From the NCBI GenBank assembly GCA_030427835.1, contig JAUICN010000001.1, forward strand, positions 207,929 through 271,928: a stretch of 64,000 bases of DNA. Direction: 5' to 3'. Of the stretch, positions 8,883-16,840 are shown piece by piece (the stretch's first letter is position 1; each line of letters begins with the position of its first letter). A program made the position numbers and the translations under genes. The notes under the pieces are model-generated. The model did not search any database. It saw only the letters and a list, made by a program, of their open reading frames with translations, and had not been told where the DNA came from. This DNA is from Polyangia bacterium. Its GTDB lineage: Bacteria > Myxococcota_A > Polyangia > Polyangiales > JAUICN01.

Positions 8883-8959
8883 AATGGCAGTGTGCCTTTG
8901 TCTTGCCCGTTTTTGGGATGGAACGCGGCGCTTTGGGGAAGATTTTGGAGGTGTTTCGA

Positions 8960-9000
8960 TTGACAGAACATGATGATTCCCTCACATATTGTCAAATATG
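8960..9000 (+). promoter_or_regulatory. Divergent TetR-P450 promoter/operator
   Basis: TTGACA at 8960-8965 is a good -35 for the P450 gene, with CATATT (8985-8990) as a poorly spaced -10. CATATT-GTCA-AATATG at 8985-9000 is a perfect 6-bp inverted repeat that overlaps the P450 ATG (8998). TTTGACA also reads from the other strand at 8991-8997 toward the TetR gene. The arrangement fits autoregulation and control of the P450 by the neighbouring TetR protein. Confidence 0.4.
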
Positions 9001-10368
9001 ACGAAATCCTCACGTTTAGATCGGCGGACGCCGGGGCCCAGGGGGTTGCCTGTGTTGGGGAGCCTTTTCGACGCCCAGCGGGACCCGATTGGCATGTTGA
9101 TGCGCGGTGCGGATCACTACGGTGATGTGGTGGCCTACCGGTTTGTCAACCACGACTTCTTTCTGCTCAACGACCCCGATGGAATCCAGCACGTGCTGCA
9201 GCAGGCCAACTGGAACTACATCAAGGGTTTTGGGTACCGTGGCCTTCGCGAGGTGTTGGGCAATGGGCTGGTGACAAGCGAAGGTGACTTCTGGCGGCGC
9301 CAGCGCAAACTTGCCCAACCGGGGTTCCACCGCGAACGCCTGAAGTCCTTTGCTGCAACCATGTGTGATAGCACCGCCGAATACCTTGCACGTTGGGAGC
9401 GTGAATCGGACGTTCTGGACATTCACGGGGCACTTTCGGAGCTGACCCTGCGCATCGTCGTACGCACGCTCTTCAGCTCGGAAGTGAAGCAGCCCGACGC
9501 ATTTTGCGACGCGATCAGCGTCATGCTCAAACAGGCGGAATACCATTCGCGAACACTGGTACGTGCCCCCTACTGGATGCCCACCTCGCGCAATCGCCGG
9601 TTCAAGCAGGCCATGGAACACCTCGATGGGACCGTGTACGGAGTGATTGAAAGCCGTCGAAGTGGCGGCGACACACACCAGGACCTGTTGGCCATGCTGA
9701 TGACCGCCAGGGACGAAAACACGGCGGAGCAAATGAGTGACCGGCAACTGCGTGACGAGGTGCTCACCATGTTTGGGGCCGGGCATGAAACCACGGCAAA
9801 TGCCCTGACTTGGCTATGGTATTTGGTGGGGCAACACCCTGGGGTGGAGGCACGTATGCGAACCGAGGTTCAGGAGGCTCTGCAAGGCCGAACACCCACG
9901 GTCGAGGATCTTGCAAAACTTCAGTACGTCGAACGAGTGATTCAGGAATCCATGCGCCTGTACCCACCCGCCTGGGCCATCGAACGTCAAGCCGTGAGCG
10001 ACGACGTGGTCGGAGGCTACCGGATCCCGGCAGGGGCCGTGGTTATGATCAGCCCCTACGTACTGCACCGTCACCCCAAGCATTGGGCAGACTTGGAAGG
10101 TTCCGGCCCAGAAATCTTTGACCCCGACCGGTTCCTTCCAGAGCGCTCCAAGGACCGTCACCGATTTGCCTACCTACCGTTTGGGGGCGGCCCACGCATG
10201 TGCATTGGCAATGCCTTCGCCATGATGGAGGCGAAGATTATCGTGGCCATGATGCTACAGAAGTACCGGGTTCGACCGTTACAAGACCAAACCGTGGAAC
10301 AGGTCCCTGGCATTACCCTGCGCCCGAGACATGGGCTCAAGGTGCGCCTGGAGCCAGTGCGGGCCTAG
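8998..10368 (+). CDS. Cytochrome P450
   Basis: Heme-thiolate monooxygenase, 456 aa, probably soluble and reliant on separate redox partners (no reductase domain is fused). Landmarks: N-terminal RRTPGPRGLPVLGSLFD proline-rich start, I-helix oxygen-activation motif FGAGHETTANAL near 258-269, K-helix ExxR in QESMRLYPPAW, and the heme loop FGGGPRMCIGNAF with the ligand cysteine at residue 402. Start chosen at ATG 8998; a TTG three codons earlier is possible. The style resembles the fatty-acid/alkane-like bacterial P450s (CYP102-like I-helix), but the substrate cannot be assigned. Divergent from a TetR regulator. Confidence 0.95.
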   Translation: MTKSSRLDRRTPGPRGLPVLGSLFDAQRDPIGMLMRGADHYGDVVAYRFVNHDFFLLNDPDGIQHVLQQANWNYIKGFGYRGLREVLGNGLVTSEGDFWRRQRKLAQPGFHRERLKSFAATMCDSTAEYLARWERESDVLDIHGALSELTLRIVVRTLFSSEVKQPDAFCDAISVMLKQAEYHSRTLVRAPYWMPTSRNRRFKQAMEHLDGTVYGVIESRRSGGDTHQDLLAMLMTARDENTAEQMSDRQLRDEVLTMFGAGHETTANALTWLWYLVGQHPGVEARMRTEVQEALQGRTPTVEDLAKLQYVERVIQESMRLYPPAWAIERQAVSDDVVGGYRIPAGAVVMISPYVLHRHPKHWADLEGSGPEIFDPDRFLPERSKDRHRFAYLPFGGGPRMCIGNAFAMMEAKIIVAMMLQKYRVRPLQDQTVEQVPGITLRPRHGLKVRLEPVRA

Positions 10369-10432
10369 GGGCGATTTCAGAACACCTTCCAGCGGCGCCG
10401 GAAAGTAAGCATGAATATTTCGATTTCAAGGT

Positions 10433-10461
10433 CTTGATCTTGGTTTTGTGATTCCCAGATT
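10433..10461 (+). promoter_or_regulatory. Possible heat-shock (sigma-32-type) promoter of hsp20
   Basis: CTTGAT at 10433-10438 and CCCAGATT at 10454-10461, separated by 15 bp, resemble the heat-shock consensus (CTTGAA and CCCCATNT, spacer 13-15). They lie about 50 bp before the Hsp20 ATG at 10514. The match in the -10 element is imperfect. Confidence 0.35.
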
Positions 10462-10513
10462 GATCCGTGAAAGGGGCCATTGGAGTGCTCCTAGGCAATC
10501 AGGAGGAAGAGAC

Positions 10514-11044
10514 ATGCTGACGAGACATTGGAATCCATGGGCAGATTTCGAACAACTTCATCGGGAGATGGATGAACTTTTTCATAGCGTTGGAGCAAGC
10601 CCGGCCACACGGGAACTGACCTCGGGAGAGGGTCGCCAAACCCCAACTGGAAGCCTTGCCACCCGGTCGCCCCTGGGGGTTGCACGGAAGGGATGGGACA
10701 TCGAAATGCCAAAGGTGGAGGTGCAGGAAACCAAAAAAACCGTGGAGGTTTCGGTGGAGCTCCCTGGCGTTTCCGAGGAGGACATTGAACTGAACCTATC
10801 GCCCAAGGGCAACGTGCTGCACCTCAAGGGTGAACGCAGGGAAGAGAGTACCGAAAAGGATGAGGAAAAGGGCTGGTACCGATCTGAACGGCACTATGGG
10901 GTCATTCAACGGGCGGTTCCGCTGCCGGCTGTGGTGTCCATGGATGGTGCGAAAGCGAAACTAAAAAAAGGAGTGCTTCAAGTGAAACTCTCGAAGCAAA
11001 AGGACGCGCCCGAGGCCAAGCGCATCCCTGTTCAGGCAGACTAG
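10514..11044 (+). CDS. Hsp20 family small heat-shock protein
   Basis: ATP-independent holdase chaperone with an alpha-crystallin domain. The N-terminus MLTRHWNPWADFEQLHREMDELF is typical. The domain runs from about residue 60 (MPKVEVQETKKTVEVSVELPGVSEEDIELNLS) through the family's LxLKGERREE and GxxKAKLKKGVLQVKLSK segments near 140-160. Start set at 10514 because AGGAGGAAGAG lies just upstream; an upstream in-frame GTG at 10448 lacks support. 176 aa is on the long side because of a 60-residue N-terminal arm. Likely heat-inducible (see the element at 10433). Confidence 0.93.
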   Translation: MLTRHWNPWADFEQLHREMDELFHSVGASPATRELTSGEGRQTPTGSLATRSPLGVARKGWDIEMPKVEVQETKKTVEVSVELPGVSEEDIELNLSPKGNVLHLKGERREESTEKDEEKGWYRSERHYGVIQRAVPLPAVVSMDGAKAKLKKGVLQVKLSKQKDAPEAKRIPVQAD

Positions 11045-11074
11045 AGATCAGCCCCTAGGGGTCAACTCTAGAAA

Positions 11075-11680
11075 TCAGCTCTGGGGCGCCACGTTTTCCT
11101 GATCCCCAACCTGTTTCACCAGGTGCTCCATGAACCGAATCACGGTTTTGAAGGGGCGGGGGCTTTGTTCGGTGCGTTGGAGCAGCAGTGCACCTTCGTA
11201 GGCTGCAATACAAAGGGTGGCCAGTTCGGAGGCTTTTCCCCTTGAAACACCACAATCCATCAAGCCTTTGCTGGCTGTGTCCATCCACTGGGAAAAGGCT
11301 TGGTGGCAGGCCTGGGTGAGCGGCCCTGAGCCCGGAGTGGTTTCAAGGGCCACCGTGGCGACGGGGCACCCCTCCCGGTGCTCGGTTTGCTCCAATGAAC
11401 GGGACAGGGCTTTGCCGATTCCCTGCACAAGGGATGCTGGATTTCCTTTTGCTCGGGCCACCGCCTGTTCAATTGCCTGGTTGACGGCGGTGGCTCCCAT
11501 TTCCACTGCAGCTACCGCAAGCTGTTCCTTGCCCTTGGGAAAGTGGAAGTAGAAGGAACCCTTGGGCGTGCCGCTTTCGTCAATGATCTGTTGTACGCCC
11601 GTGGCGTGGTACCCCTGGCGCTGGAACAGTTTGGCGGCAGTTACGATGGCTCGAATCTTGGCATCGCTCCGTCTAGGCAT
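11075..11680 (-). CDS. TetR family regulator (LmrA/YxaF-like)
   Basis: 201-aa repressor. The N-terminal helix-turn-helix is complete (MPRRSDAKIRAIVTAAKLFQRQGYHATGVQQIIDESGTPKGSFYFHFPKGKEQL), and the C-terminal domain contains EGCPVATVALET, a feature of the LmrA/YxaF-like TetR subgroup that senses small organic molecules. It is divergent from the zinc alcohol dehydrogenase at 11759, with a palindrome in the 78-bp gap, so it probably represses that gene and itself. Confidence 0.92.
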   Translation of the reverse strand: MPRRSDAKIRAIVTAAKLFQRQGYHATGVQQIIDESGTPKGSFYFHFPKGKEQLAVAAVEMGATAVNQAIEQAVARAKGNPASLVQGIGKALSRSLEQTEHREGCPVATVALETTPGSGPLTQACHQAFSQWMDTASKGLMDCGVSRGKASELATLCIAAYEGALLLQRTEQSPRPFKTVIRFMEHLVKQVGDQENVAPQS

Positions 11681-11723
11681 TCCCTAGTATGACCCAGAGC
11701 TGGCCCATTGTCTCGAACTGTAC

Positions 11724-11739
11724 TATGGCAACCACCATA
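11724..11739 (+). promoter_or_regulatory. Putative TetR operator between divergent genes
   Basis: TATGG at 11724-11728 and CCATA at 11735-11739 form a perfect 5-bp inverted repeat with a 6-bp spacer. It lies in the gap between the TetR gene (start 11680) and the alcohol dehydrogenase (start 11759), where a TetR operator would be expected. Short arms keep confidence modest. Confidence 0.35.
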
Positions 11740-11758
11740 CTTCGGAAAAGAGGCTATT

Positions 11759-12805
11759 TTGCAGCAGCTCTACATACTGGAACCTGGAAAAGTTGAATGG
11801 CAGGAAGACGATGCCCTCGTCCTGCACGGGCCACAGGAAGCGTTGGTACGCCCGCTAGCTGTGTCTATCTGCGACGCGGATGTGAATATCCTGCGCGGCC
11901 ACGTCGTTGCGCCGTTTCCTTTCGCGCTTGGTCACGAAACCATGGGCGAGGTCATCGACGTGGGAGAAGGGGTGACCCATTTCTCGGTTGGGGATCGGGT
12001 TATCGTGCCTTCTCTCATCTCCTGCGGATGCTGCGTACCTTGCCGCAGGGGCCACACCTCAGCCTGTTCCACCGGTGAGCGAAGTGAGTTTTACGGTCAG
12101 ATTCTCGGGCACCCAGGATATGGACTGGGAGAGGTGATGGGTAGCTACGGAGGCGCCATCGGTGACGCGGTGCGGGTGCCCTATGCTGACGCCATGCTTG
12201 TCCCCGTACCCTCCGGGGTGGTGGGCGCTCAGGTAGCAGCGGCCGCGGAGAACATGTCGAGCGCCTATGGAATGGTTGCGCCTGCCCTGGAGCGGGAACC
12301 AGGGGCGAACGTGCTAGTTGTTGTGGGTAGCCATGGCGGAAGAAGCATCGGGCTCTACAGCGCAGCCATTGCTCTGGCGCTCGGTGCATCCGAGGTGGAT
12401 TTCCTCAGCAGCGACGAGGACCTTTTGGAAAAGGCTTCGAGGTTGGGTGCCCGACCCATTCACCGAGAAAAACCCGCAGACAAGGTAGGTCGATACCGCA
12501 TCACCGTGGACGCTTCAGCCAACCCAAAATGGCTGGCCACCGCGATTCGATCGACGGACTCCTATGGAACGTGTGCGTCGGCGGGTATCTACCTCGGTGA
12601 TGTGAAGTTTCCCCTGGGCAACGCCTTTCACCAGGGCCTTCACCTTCAGATCGGCTGGGCCAACGCACGAACCGATATTCCAGGGATTCTTAAACTTGTT
12701 CAGAACGGCTTGGATCTCTCCGCAATACATACCGTGGTTCCCTGGGATTCCGCGGTGGATGCCTTACAGGGGCCCCTTCCCCACAAACTTGTACTTGAGA
12801 GGTAG
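11759..12805 (+). CDS. Zinc-binding alcohol dehydrogenase (MDR superfamily)
   Basis: Medium-chain dehydrogenase/reductase oxidising an alcohol or reducing an aldehyde with NAD(P). The GroES-like domain has the catalytic-zinc set ICDAD and GHETMGEVIDVG, and the structural-zinc cysteines CGCCVPCRRGHTSAC near residues 83-97. The Rossmann part has VVVGSHGGRSIGLYSAAIALALGA, in which the GxGxxG loop is atypical (GSHGGR). Start set at the TTG at 11759 (LQQLYILEPGKVEW, the normal MDR N-terminus) with AGAGG eight bases upstream; a TTG at 11708 is an alternative. 348 aa is normal. Probably repressed by the divergent TetR protein. Confidence 0.85.
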   Translation: MQQLYILEPGKVEWQEDDALVLHGPQEALVRPLAVSICDADVNILRGHVVAPFPFALGHETMGEVIDVGEGVTHFSVGDRVIVPSLISCGCCVPCRRGHTSACSTGERSEFYGQILGHPGYGLGEVMGSYGGAIGDAVRVPYADAMLVPVPSGVVGAQVAAAAENMSSAYGMVAPALEREPGANVLVVVGSHGGRSIGLYSAAIALALGASEVDFLSSDEDLLEKASRLGARPIHREKPADKVGRYRITVDASANPKWLATAIRSTDSYGTCASAGIYLGDVKFPLGNAFHQGLHLQIGWANARTDIPGILKLVQNGLDLSAIHTVVPWDSAVDALQGPLPHKLVLER

Positions 12806-12868
12806 GTCAACTCTTGGCCTGAGCCCGGCTGCTTGACTCGTTCTTGTTGGGTGAGATGCCTTACTTCC

Positions 12869-13378
12869 ATGGAAGGCCCTACTCAAAATGGAGAGATTCT
12901 ATTCACGACTCCCGGTTTGACGGATCTCCAGTGCACGCTTCGGCTGAGCGCCACTTCTCCAGTGGTGTTCAATGCATGGACAGATCCGGACGTGATCCCC
13001 ACATGGCTCCACACGTCGCAGTGGCCCATGGTGGAATGCGTCAGCGATGCACGGCCGGGCGGGGAGCTCCGCTACCGCTGGCGAACGGCGGATGGAAAGG
13101 AGACTGCACTTCGGGGAACCTTTCTTTCCGTGGAGCCTCCGACAAAGTCGCCCATGGGGCGCATTGTGCATCAGGAGGTGTTTGAACCAGACTGGACCGA
13201 CGGTCCGGCCACGGTTACCACGCTCATGGTTCCAGACCGTGATTCATCCACTCGGCTTTCTGTTACCATTCGCTACGTGTCCCAGGAGATGCGGGATCGG
13301 GTGGCGCACTCACCCATGATCGGCGCCATGGAGGAAAATTTTTCCAATCTGCACCATCTATTCAGGAGGGACCAATGA
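12869..13378 (+). CDS. SRPBCC / AHSA1-like domain protein
   Basis: Small protein with a START-like hydrophobic-ligand fold, related to the AHSA1 (activator of Hsp90 ATPase-like) subgroup. Evidence is the opening LSATSPVVFNAWTDPDVIPTWL, a GGELRYRW strand and the closing long helix MIGAMEENFSNLHHLF. Start at ATG 12869; GTG 12851 and TTG 12833 are also in frame and no ribosome-binding site decides between them. It overlaps the next gene by ATGA at 13375-13378, so the two are coupled. The role is unknown. Confidence 0.78.
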   Translation: MEGPTQNGEILFTTPGLTDLQCTLRLSATSPVVFNAWTDPDVIPTWLHTSQWPMVECVSDARPGGELRYRWRTADGKETALRGTFLSVEPPTKSPMGRIVHQEVFEPDWTDGPATVTTLMVPDRDSSTRLSVTIRYVSQEMRDRVAHSPMIGAMEENFSNLHHLFRRDQ

Positions 13379-14073
13379 CGGTTCGAACCCCATTCATCCG
13401 TGCGATTCGCCAGGCGCTGAAGAGGGCGGCTGTACCGGGAGATGCGGCACCGATGCAGGCCTACATGAAGTCTGAAATGCCCTTCTACGGTATCAAGAAG
13501 CCCTTGTTGAAAGCTGCCCTGAAACCCGTTTTGGCGGCATACCCCTTCGAGGGTTGGAACGACCTCCACGATACTTCCCTAGCCCTGTGGCGGGAAGCCA
13601 CGTATCGAGAAGAACGGTACGCGGTTCTCGAACTACTTCGCTTGAGGTGCCACAAGTCTCATCTCACACCGAAAGCCCTGCCCATGTATGAGGAGATGAT
13701 CACCATCGGAGCCTGGTGGGATTTGGTGGATGAAATCGCAGCCCATCAAGTGGGTGCGATCTTGATGTCGGATCCTAAAGCCGTAGGCAAGATCATGCGT
13801 ACATGGTCCACATGTCACGACCTGTGGAAACGGAGGGCTTCGATCCTTTGTCAGTTGCGGCTCAAGGGCGAAACCAATACCACCCTGTTGGCCGCATGCA
13901 TGCGGCCTTCCCTTTCCAGCAAGGAGTTCTTTCTGCGCAAAGCCATCGGTTGGGCACTTCGGGACTACGCACGCACGGATCCCGATTGGGTGCGGGACTA
14001 TGTGGCTACCCACGACACCCAACTCAGCCCCCTGAGCAAACGGGAAGCACTCAAGCACCTATCTGTTGCATGA
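13375..14073 (+). CDS. DNA alkylation repair enzyme (AlkD-like)
   Basis: HEAT-repeat DNA glycosylase family that removes 3- and 7-alkylated purines without base flipping. The family features are all here: KSEMPFYGIKKPLLKAALKPV near residues 31-52, the acidic site WWDLVDEIAAHQVG near 119-132 with the conserved Asp, and SSKEFFLRKAIGWALRDYA near 181-199. Length 232 aa is usual. ATG overlaps the upstream SRPBCC stop (ATGA) and has a strong AGGAGG six bases before it. Its last 15 bases overlap the 3' end of the convergent sigma-factor gene. Confidence 0.92.
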   Translation: MTVRTPFIRAIRQALKRAAVPGDAAPMQAYMKSEMPFYGIKKPLLKAALKPVLAAYPFEGWNDLHDTSLALWREATYREERYAVLELLRLRCHKSHLTPKALPMYEEMITIGAWWDLVDEIAAHQVGAILMSDPKAVGKIMRTWSTCHDLWKRRASILCQLRLKGETNTTLLAACMRPSLSSKEFFLRKAIGWALRDYARTDPDWVRDYVATHDTQLSPLSKREALKHLSVA

Positions 14074-14619
14074 GGTGCAGTTCTTTGGCCTGTAATCCGA
14101 GGGCACATTGCGCCTGTCGAACTCTAGGTGGCAGCAGTCGAGTAGCTTTTCCAGCAACTTCTGTCGACCCCGCTGCACCCGGGACTTCATGCCCGAAAGT
14201 GTGATCCCTGCCCGTTCGGCCGCCTGCTTCTGGGTAAGGCCATCGAGCTCAGTCCATATCACGGCGTGCTGGTATTCCTGTGGGAGTGTGGCCAACAAGG
14301 GTTTCACACATTGACTAAGTTCCTCTGCCGCCGTGGCGTCCATTTGGGGAGCTAGCTCCTGGGGTTCCACCAGAACCTTATCCTTTCTTTCCCGAAGCCG
14401 CCCCATGACTCGGTAGTGATCGACGATGGCGTTGCGAGCGATTTGATACACCCACGATTGGAGGCGGTCGGTACCCTTCAGTTGATCGATGCGCGCGTGG
14501 ATCCTCATGAACACATCCTGAACAATGTCCTCGACCGCGGCGTCGTCATTCACTCGCCGACGTACAAACGCCTGTAGTGGATCGTGGAACCGCCTCCAAA
14601 TATCGTGAGGCGCTTGCAT
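14059..14619 (-). CDS. sigZ: ECF-type RNA polymerase sigma factor, SigZ-like
   Basis: Group IV sigma factor, 186 aa. Region 2 is visible as DDAAVEDIVQDVFMRIHARIDQLKGTDRLQSWVYQIARNAIVDHYR (residues about 28-73), and region 4 as LPQEYQHAVIWTELDGLTQKQAAERAGITLSGMKSRVQRGRQKL. It has the SigZ-type tail CCHLEFDRRNVPSDYRPKNC, a Cys-containing extension that may act as a metal or redox sensor (inference). Start set at 14619, whose ATG overlaps the stop of the Cys-rich peptide gene (TGATG). A longer reading frame to 14709 would only translate that gene out of frame. No anti-sigma gene is adjacent. Confidence 0.88.
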   Translation of the reverse strand: MQAPHDIWRRFHDPLQAFVRRRVNDDAAVEDIVQDVFMRIHARIDQLKGTDRLQSWVYQIARNAIVDHYRVMGRLRERKDKVLVEPQELAPQMDATAAEELSQCVKPLLATLPQEYQHAVIWTELDGLTQKQAAERAGITLSGMKSRVQRGRQKLLEKLLDCCHLEFDRRNVPSDYRPKNCTSCNR

Positions 14620-14816
14620 CAGCAGCAGCGCCTGGCTTCGCAACAGCCGAATGTGCCAGAGGCCTGTTGTGGACTGCAGCAACACACGCAGCAAGCACTG
14701 GCAGCGCACGACGTGTTTGTGTCACCACCGCAGCACACTTCCTGTTCCTTCGCTTCAGCTGGGCCACAACAAATCGCGCCCGGTTCACATTGGTTCGTTT
14801 CGTTCTTTGTCTCCAT
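14619..14816 (-). CDS. Small cysteine-rich protein (65 aa) coupled to sigZ
   Basis: Reads METKNETNQCEPGAICC and ends in RRCC, with 15 cysteines in 65 residues, mostly as CC or CCC clusters (ICC, VCC, ACCVCCC, GCC, RCC). No signal peptide. AAAGG lies nine bases before the ATG at 14816, and its TGA overlaps the sigZ ATG by one base, so the two are translationally coupled. I do not recognise a family. The cysteine density suggests metal or sulfane-sulfur binding, or a thiol sensor for the sigma factor; a modified peptide precursor is another possibility, but no modifying enzyme is next to it. Confidence 0.65.
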   Translation of the reverse strand: METKNETNQCEPGAICCGPAEAKEQEVCCGGDTNTSCAASACCVCCCSPQQASGTFGCCEARRCC

Positions 14817-15123
14817 CTCAATTCGCCTTTCTGAAAACACCTTGGCTTCCACACCCATAGACGAGTGTTGCGCTTCAAAGGACGCAAACCTCCCCCAATC
14901 TATGTTGAAACTTCAAAGTGCCAGATGTCCTTTGTGATGGGTTCCATATGGATATTGACGTTCAAGAAGCTTTCAATGACTTCATTTTGGCTTTTGTCGC
15001 TTGCGGAAATACTTGGCGAGATTTGGCCTTGCTTGGAACACGCTCGACAGAATGTGAAACGCGTTCTATTAACCAATCGGTTTAGGGAGTACGGTCACGG
15101 AATAGGGAAATGGGAGAAGATCG
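14817..15123 (+). other. Divergent intergenic region
   Basis: 307 bp between the Cys-rich/sigZ operon (leftward) and the SRPBCC gene (rightward). A 45-codon frame at 14948-15085 (MDIDVQEAFNDFILAFVACG...) looks protein-like but has no ribosome-binding site and no recognisable family. The sequence is more AT-rich than its surroundings and probably carries promoters in both directions. Confidence 0.35.
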
Positions 15124-15516
15124 ATGGACAGTCCAATTCACCAGGAGCTTTCTTTCAACGCAACGCCCGCACGGGTCTATGAGGTGCTGACCACGGCAGA
15201 GATTTTTGAGAAAATGTCGGGTGGAGCACCCACCGAGATCGATCCTGCGGAGGGTGGTGCATTTTCCTGCTTTGGGGGAATGATTGTGGGCCGCAATATT
15301 GAATGCGTTCCTGGGGCGCTGTTGGTGCAGGCCTGGCGAGTAAAAAACTGGGAACCCGGGGTGTACTCCATTGCTCGGTTCGAAGTTTCGGACGACAATG
15401 GTTCAACGAAGTTGGTGTTTGACCACACAGGCTTTCCTGCAGGGCAAGGTGAGCACCTCGCCCAGGGCTGGCACGACAACTACTGGAACCCGCTCAAACA
15501 GTTACTTGAGAGCTAG
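15124..15516 (+). CDS. SRPBCC domain protein (AHSA1-like)
   Basis: 130-aa START-fold protein. Recognised by HQELSFNATPARVYEVLTTAEIFEKMSGG at the N-terminus, the strand EGGAFSCFGGMIVGRNIECVPGALLVQAWR, and the C-terminal FDHTGFPAGQGEHLAQGWHDNYWNPLKQLL helix, a pattern shared by AHSA1-like proteins. GGGAGAAG lies upstream of the ATG. It is followed 61 bp later by egtB on the same strand and may be co-transcribed. Function unknown; the fold usually binds a hydrophobic ligand or partner protein. Confidence 0.85.
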   Translation: MDSPIHQELSFNATPARVYEVLTTAEIFEKMSGGAPTEIDPAEGGAFSCFGGMIVGRNIECVPGALLVQAWRVKNWEPGVYSIARFEVSDDNGSTKLVFDHTGFPAGQGEHLAQGWHDNYWNPLKQLLES

Positions 15517-15577
15517 GCCACCAGGTTTTTTGTAGATACTGCCTCAAAGTTCTGCCTTGCTGAGCTGTGGCCGACCC

Positions 15578-16840
15578 ATGAATGCAAACATCCTTTCCAA
15601 GGCGTATCTCGATGTACGTCGATTGACGGAAACCCTGTCGGCGCCCCTTGGTGCGGAGGATCAGACGGTGCAGTCCATGCCGGACGTGAGCCCAACAAAG
15701 TGGCACCGGGCGCACACCTCCTGGTTTTTTGAAACGTTTATTCTTGGGACTTTCACTGACTGGAAATCCCCGTACCCCCGCTACCGAGAGTTGTTCAACT
15801 CCTACTACGAGCAGGTCGGATGCCAGTTCCCCCGTGAGCAACGGGGTGTCCTGTCTCGGCCCACCGTTTCTGAGGTAAGTGAATACCGGGGCATTGTTGA
15901 CAACGCGATGCTTGAACTCCTGTCGTCTTCAAGGGCCACGGAGGACGTACTGGCACTTGTGGAGCTTGGGCTGCACCACGAGCAACAACACCAGGAACTT
16001 CTTTTGATGGATGCAAAGCATGTGCTGTCGTGTAACCCTCTCGATCCCTGCTATTCGAATACAACACTTCCTTCGATCCATCGGAGCACGCCAGAACACA
16101 GCTGGCTTTCTTTTGATGGAGGTCTGGCGAACATTGGCCATCAGGGGGAAGGTTTTCACTTCGACAATGAAGGCCCTCAGCATCGGGTCTGGCTTGACCC
16201 CTATCAGGTATCCAGAAGCCTTGTGACAGCATCACAGTGGCTTACGTTTATGGAGGACGACGGCTACCAACGCCCCGAACTGTGGCTAGCTGATGGATGG
16301 AGAACGGTTCAGCGTGAAGGGTGGACCGCTCCCCTCTACTGGACAAAAAAACAAGGTGAATGGAACGTGTTTACACTTGGGGGCACACGCCAGCTCATTG
16401 CCCACGAGCCCGTATGCCACGTGAGCTTCTACGAGGCGGATGCCTATTGCAGATGGCTCGGGGCACGGCTGCCGACGGAAGCCGAGTGGGAACGTGCGTC
16501 TGTGATATCCCATGACCCCAAACGCACTCGGTTGTTCGATGTTGGCGCCCTTCACCCATGGCCCCCAACGGAGCATTCGCCCGCAAACCCTTCTTCCTTG
16601 GACCAGATGTTTGGCGAGGTTTGGCAGTGGACCGGTAGCGCCTATCGCCCCTACCCCGGGTACGTGCCGCCGACCAACGCCGTTGGCGAATACAATGGGA
16701 AATTCATGAACAATCAATATGTGCTTCGGGGCGGAAGTGCGTTTACACCCTCGGGTCACGTTCGATCCACCTACCGAAACTTCTACCCTCCCCACAGTCG
16801 ATGGATGTTGTCAGGCGTCCGACTTGCGAAAGACCTGTGA
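15578..16840 (+). CDS. egtB: Ergothioneine biosynthesis sulfoxide synthase EgtB
   Basis: Non-heme iron enzyme joining a thiol donor (gamma-glutamylcysteine or cysteine) to hercynine with O2. The DinB-like N-terminal domain provides the iron histidines H46 (WHRAHTSWFFE) and H134/H138 (HHEQQHQE). The C-terminal formylglycine-generating-enzyme-like domain contains the closing FGEVWQWTGSAYRPYPGY and LRGGSAFTPSGHVRSTYRNF. 420 aa is normal. Start at ATG 15578 (MNANILSKAYLDVRRLTETL); an ATG seven codons upstream is possible. The stop overlaps the egtD ATG by one base (TGATG), forming a tight operon. Confidence 0.93.
   Translation: MNANILSKAYLDVRRLTETLSAPLGAEDQTVQSMPDVSPTKWHRAHTSWFFETFILGTFTDWKSPYPRYRELFNSYYEQVGCQFPREQRGVLSRPTVSEVSEYRGIVDNAMLELLSSSRATEDVLALVELGLHHEQQHQELLLMDAKHVLSCNPLDPCYSNTTLPSIHRSTPEHSWLSFDGGLANIGHQGEGFHFDNEGPQHRVWLDPYQVSRSLVTASQWLTFMEDDGYQRPELWLADGWRTVQREGWTAPLYWTKKQGEWNVFTLGGTRQLIAHEPVCHVSFYEADAYCRWLGARLPTEAEWERASVISHDPKRTRLFDVGALHPWPPTEHSPANPSSLDQMFGEVWQWTGSAYRPYPGYVPPTNAVGEYNGKFMNNQYVLRGGSAFTPSGHVRSTYRNFYPPHSRWMLSGVRLAKDL

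Noticed and set aside
11050-11064. CCCCTAGGGG palindrome between hsp20 and tetR as a terminator
   Set aside because: No T-run on either side and short arms; could not be supported.
14865-15182. 105-codon plus-strand frame between the Cys-rich gene and the SRPBCC gene
   Set aside because: It runs out of frame into the SRPBCC gene, which has a proper ribosome-binding site, and its own start has none.
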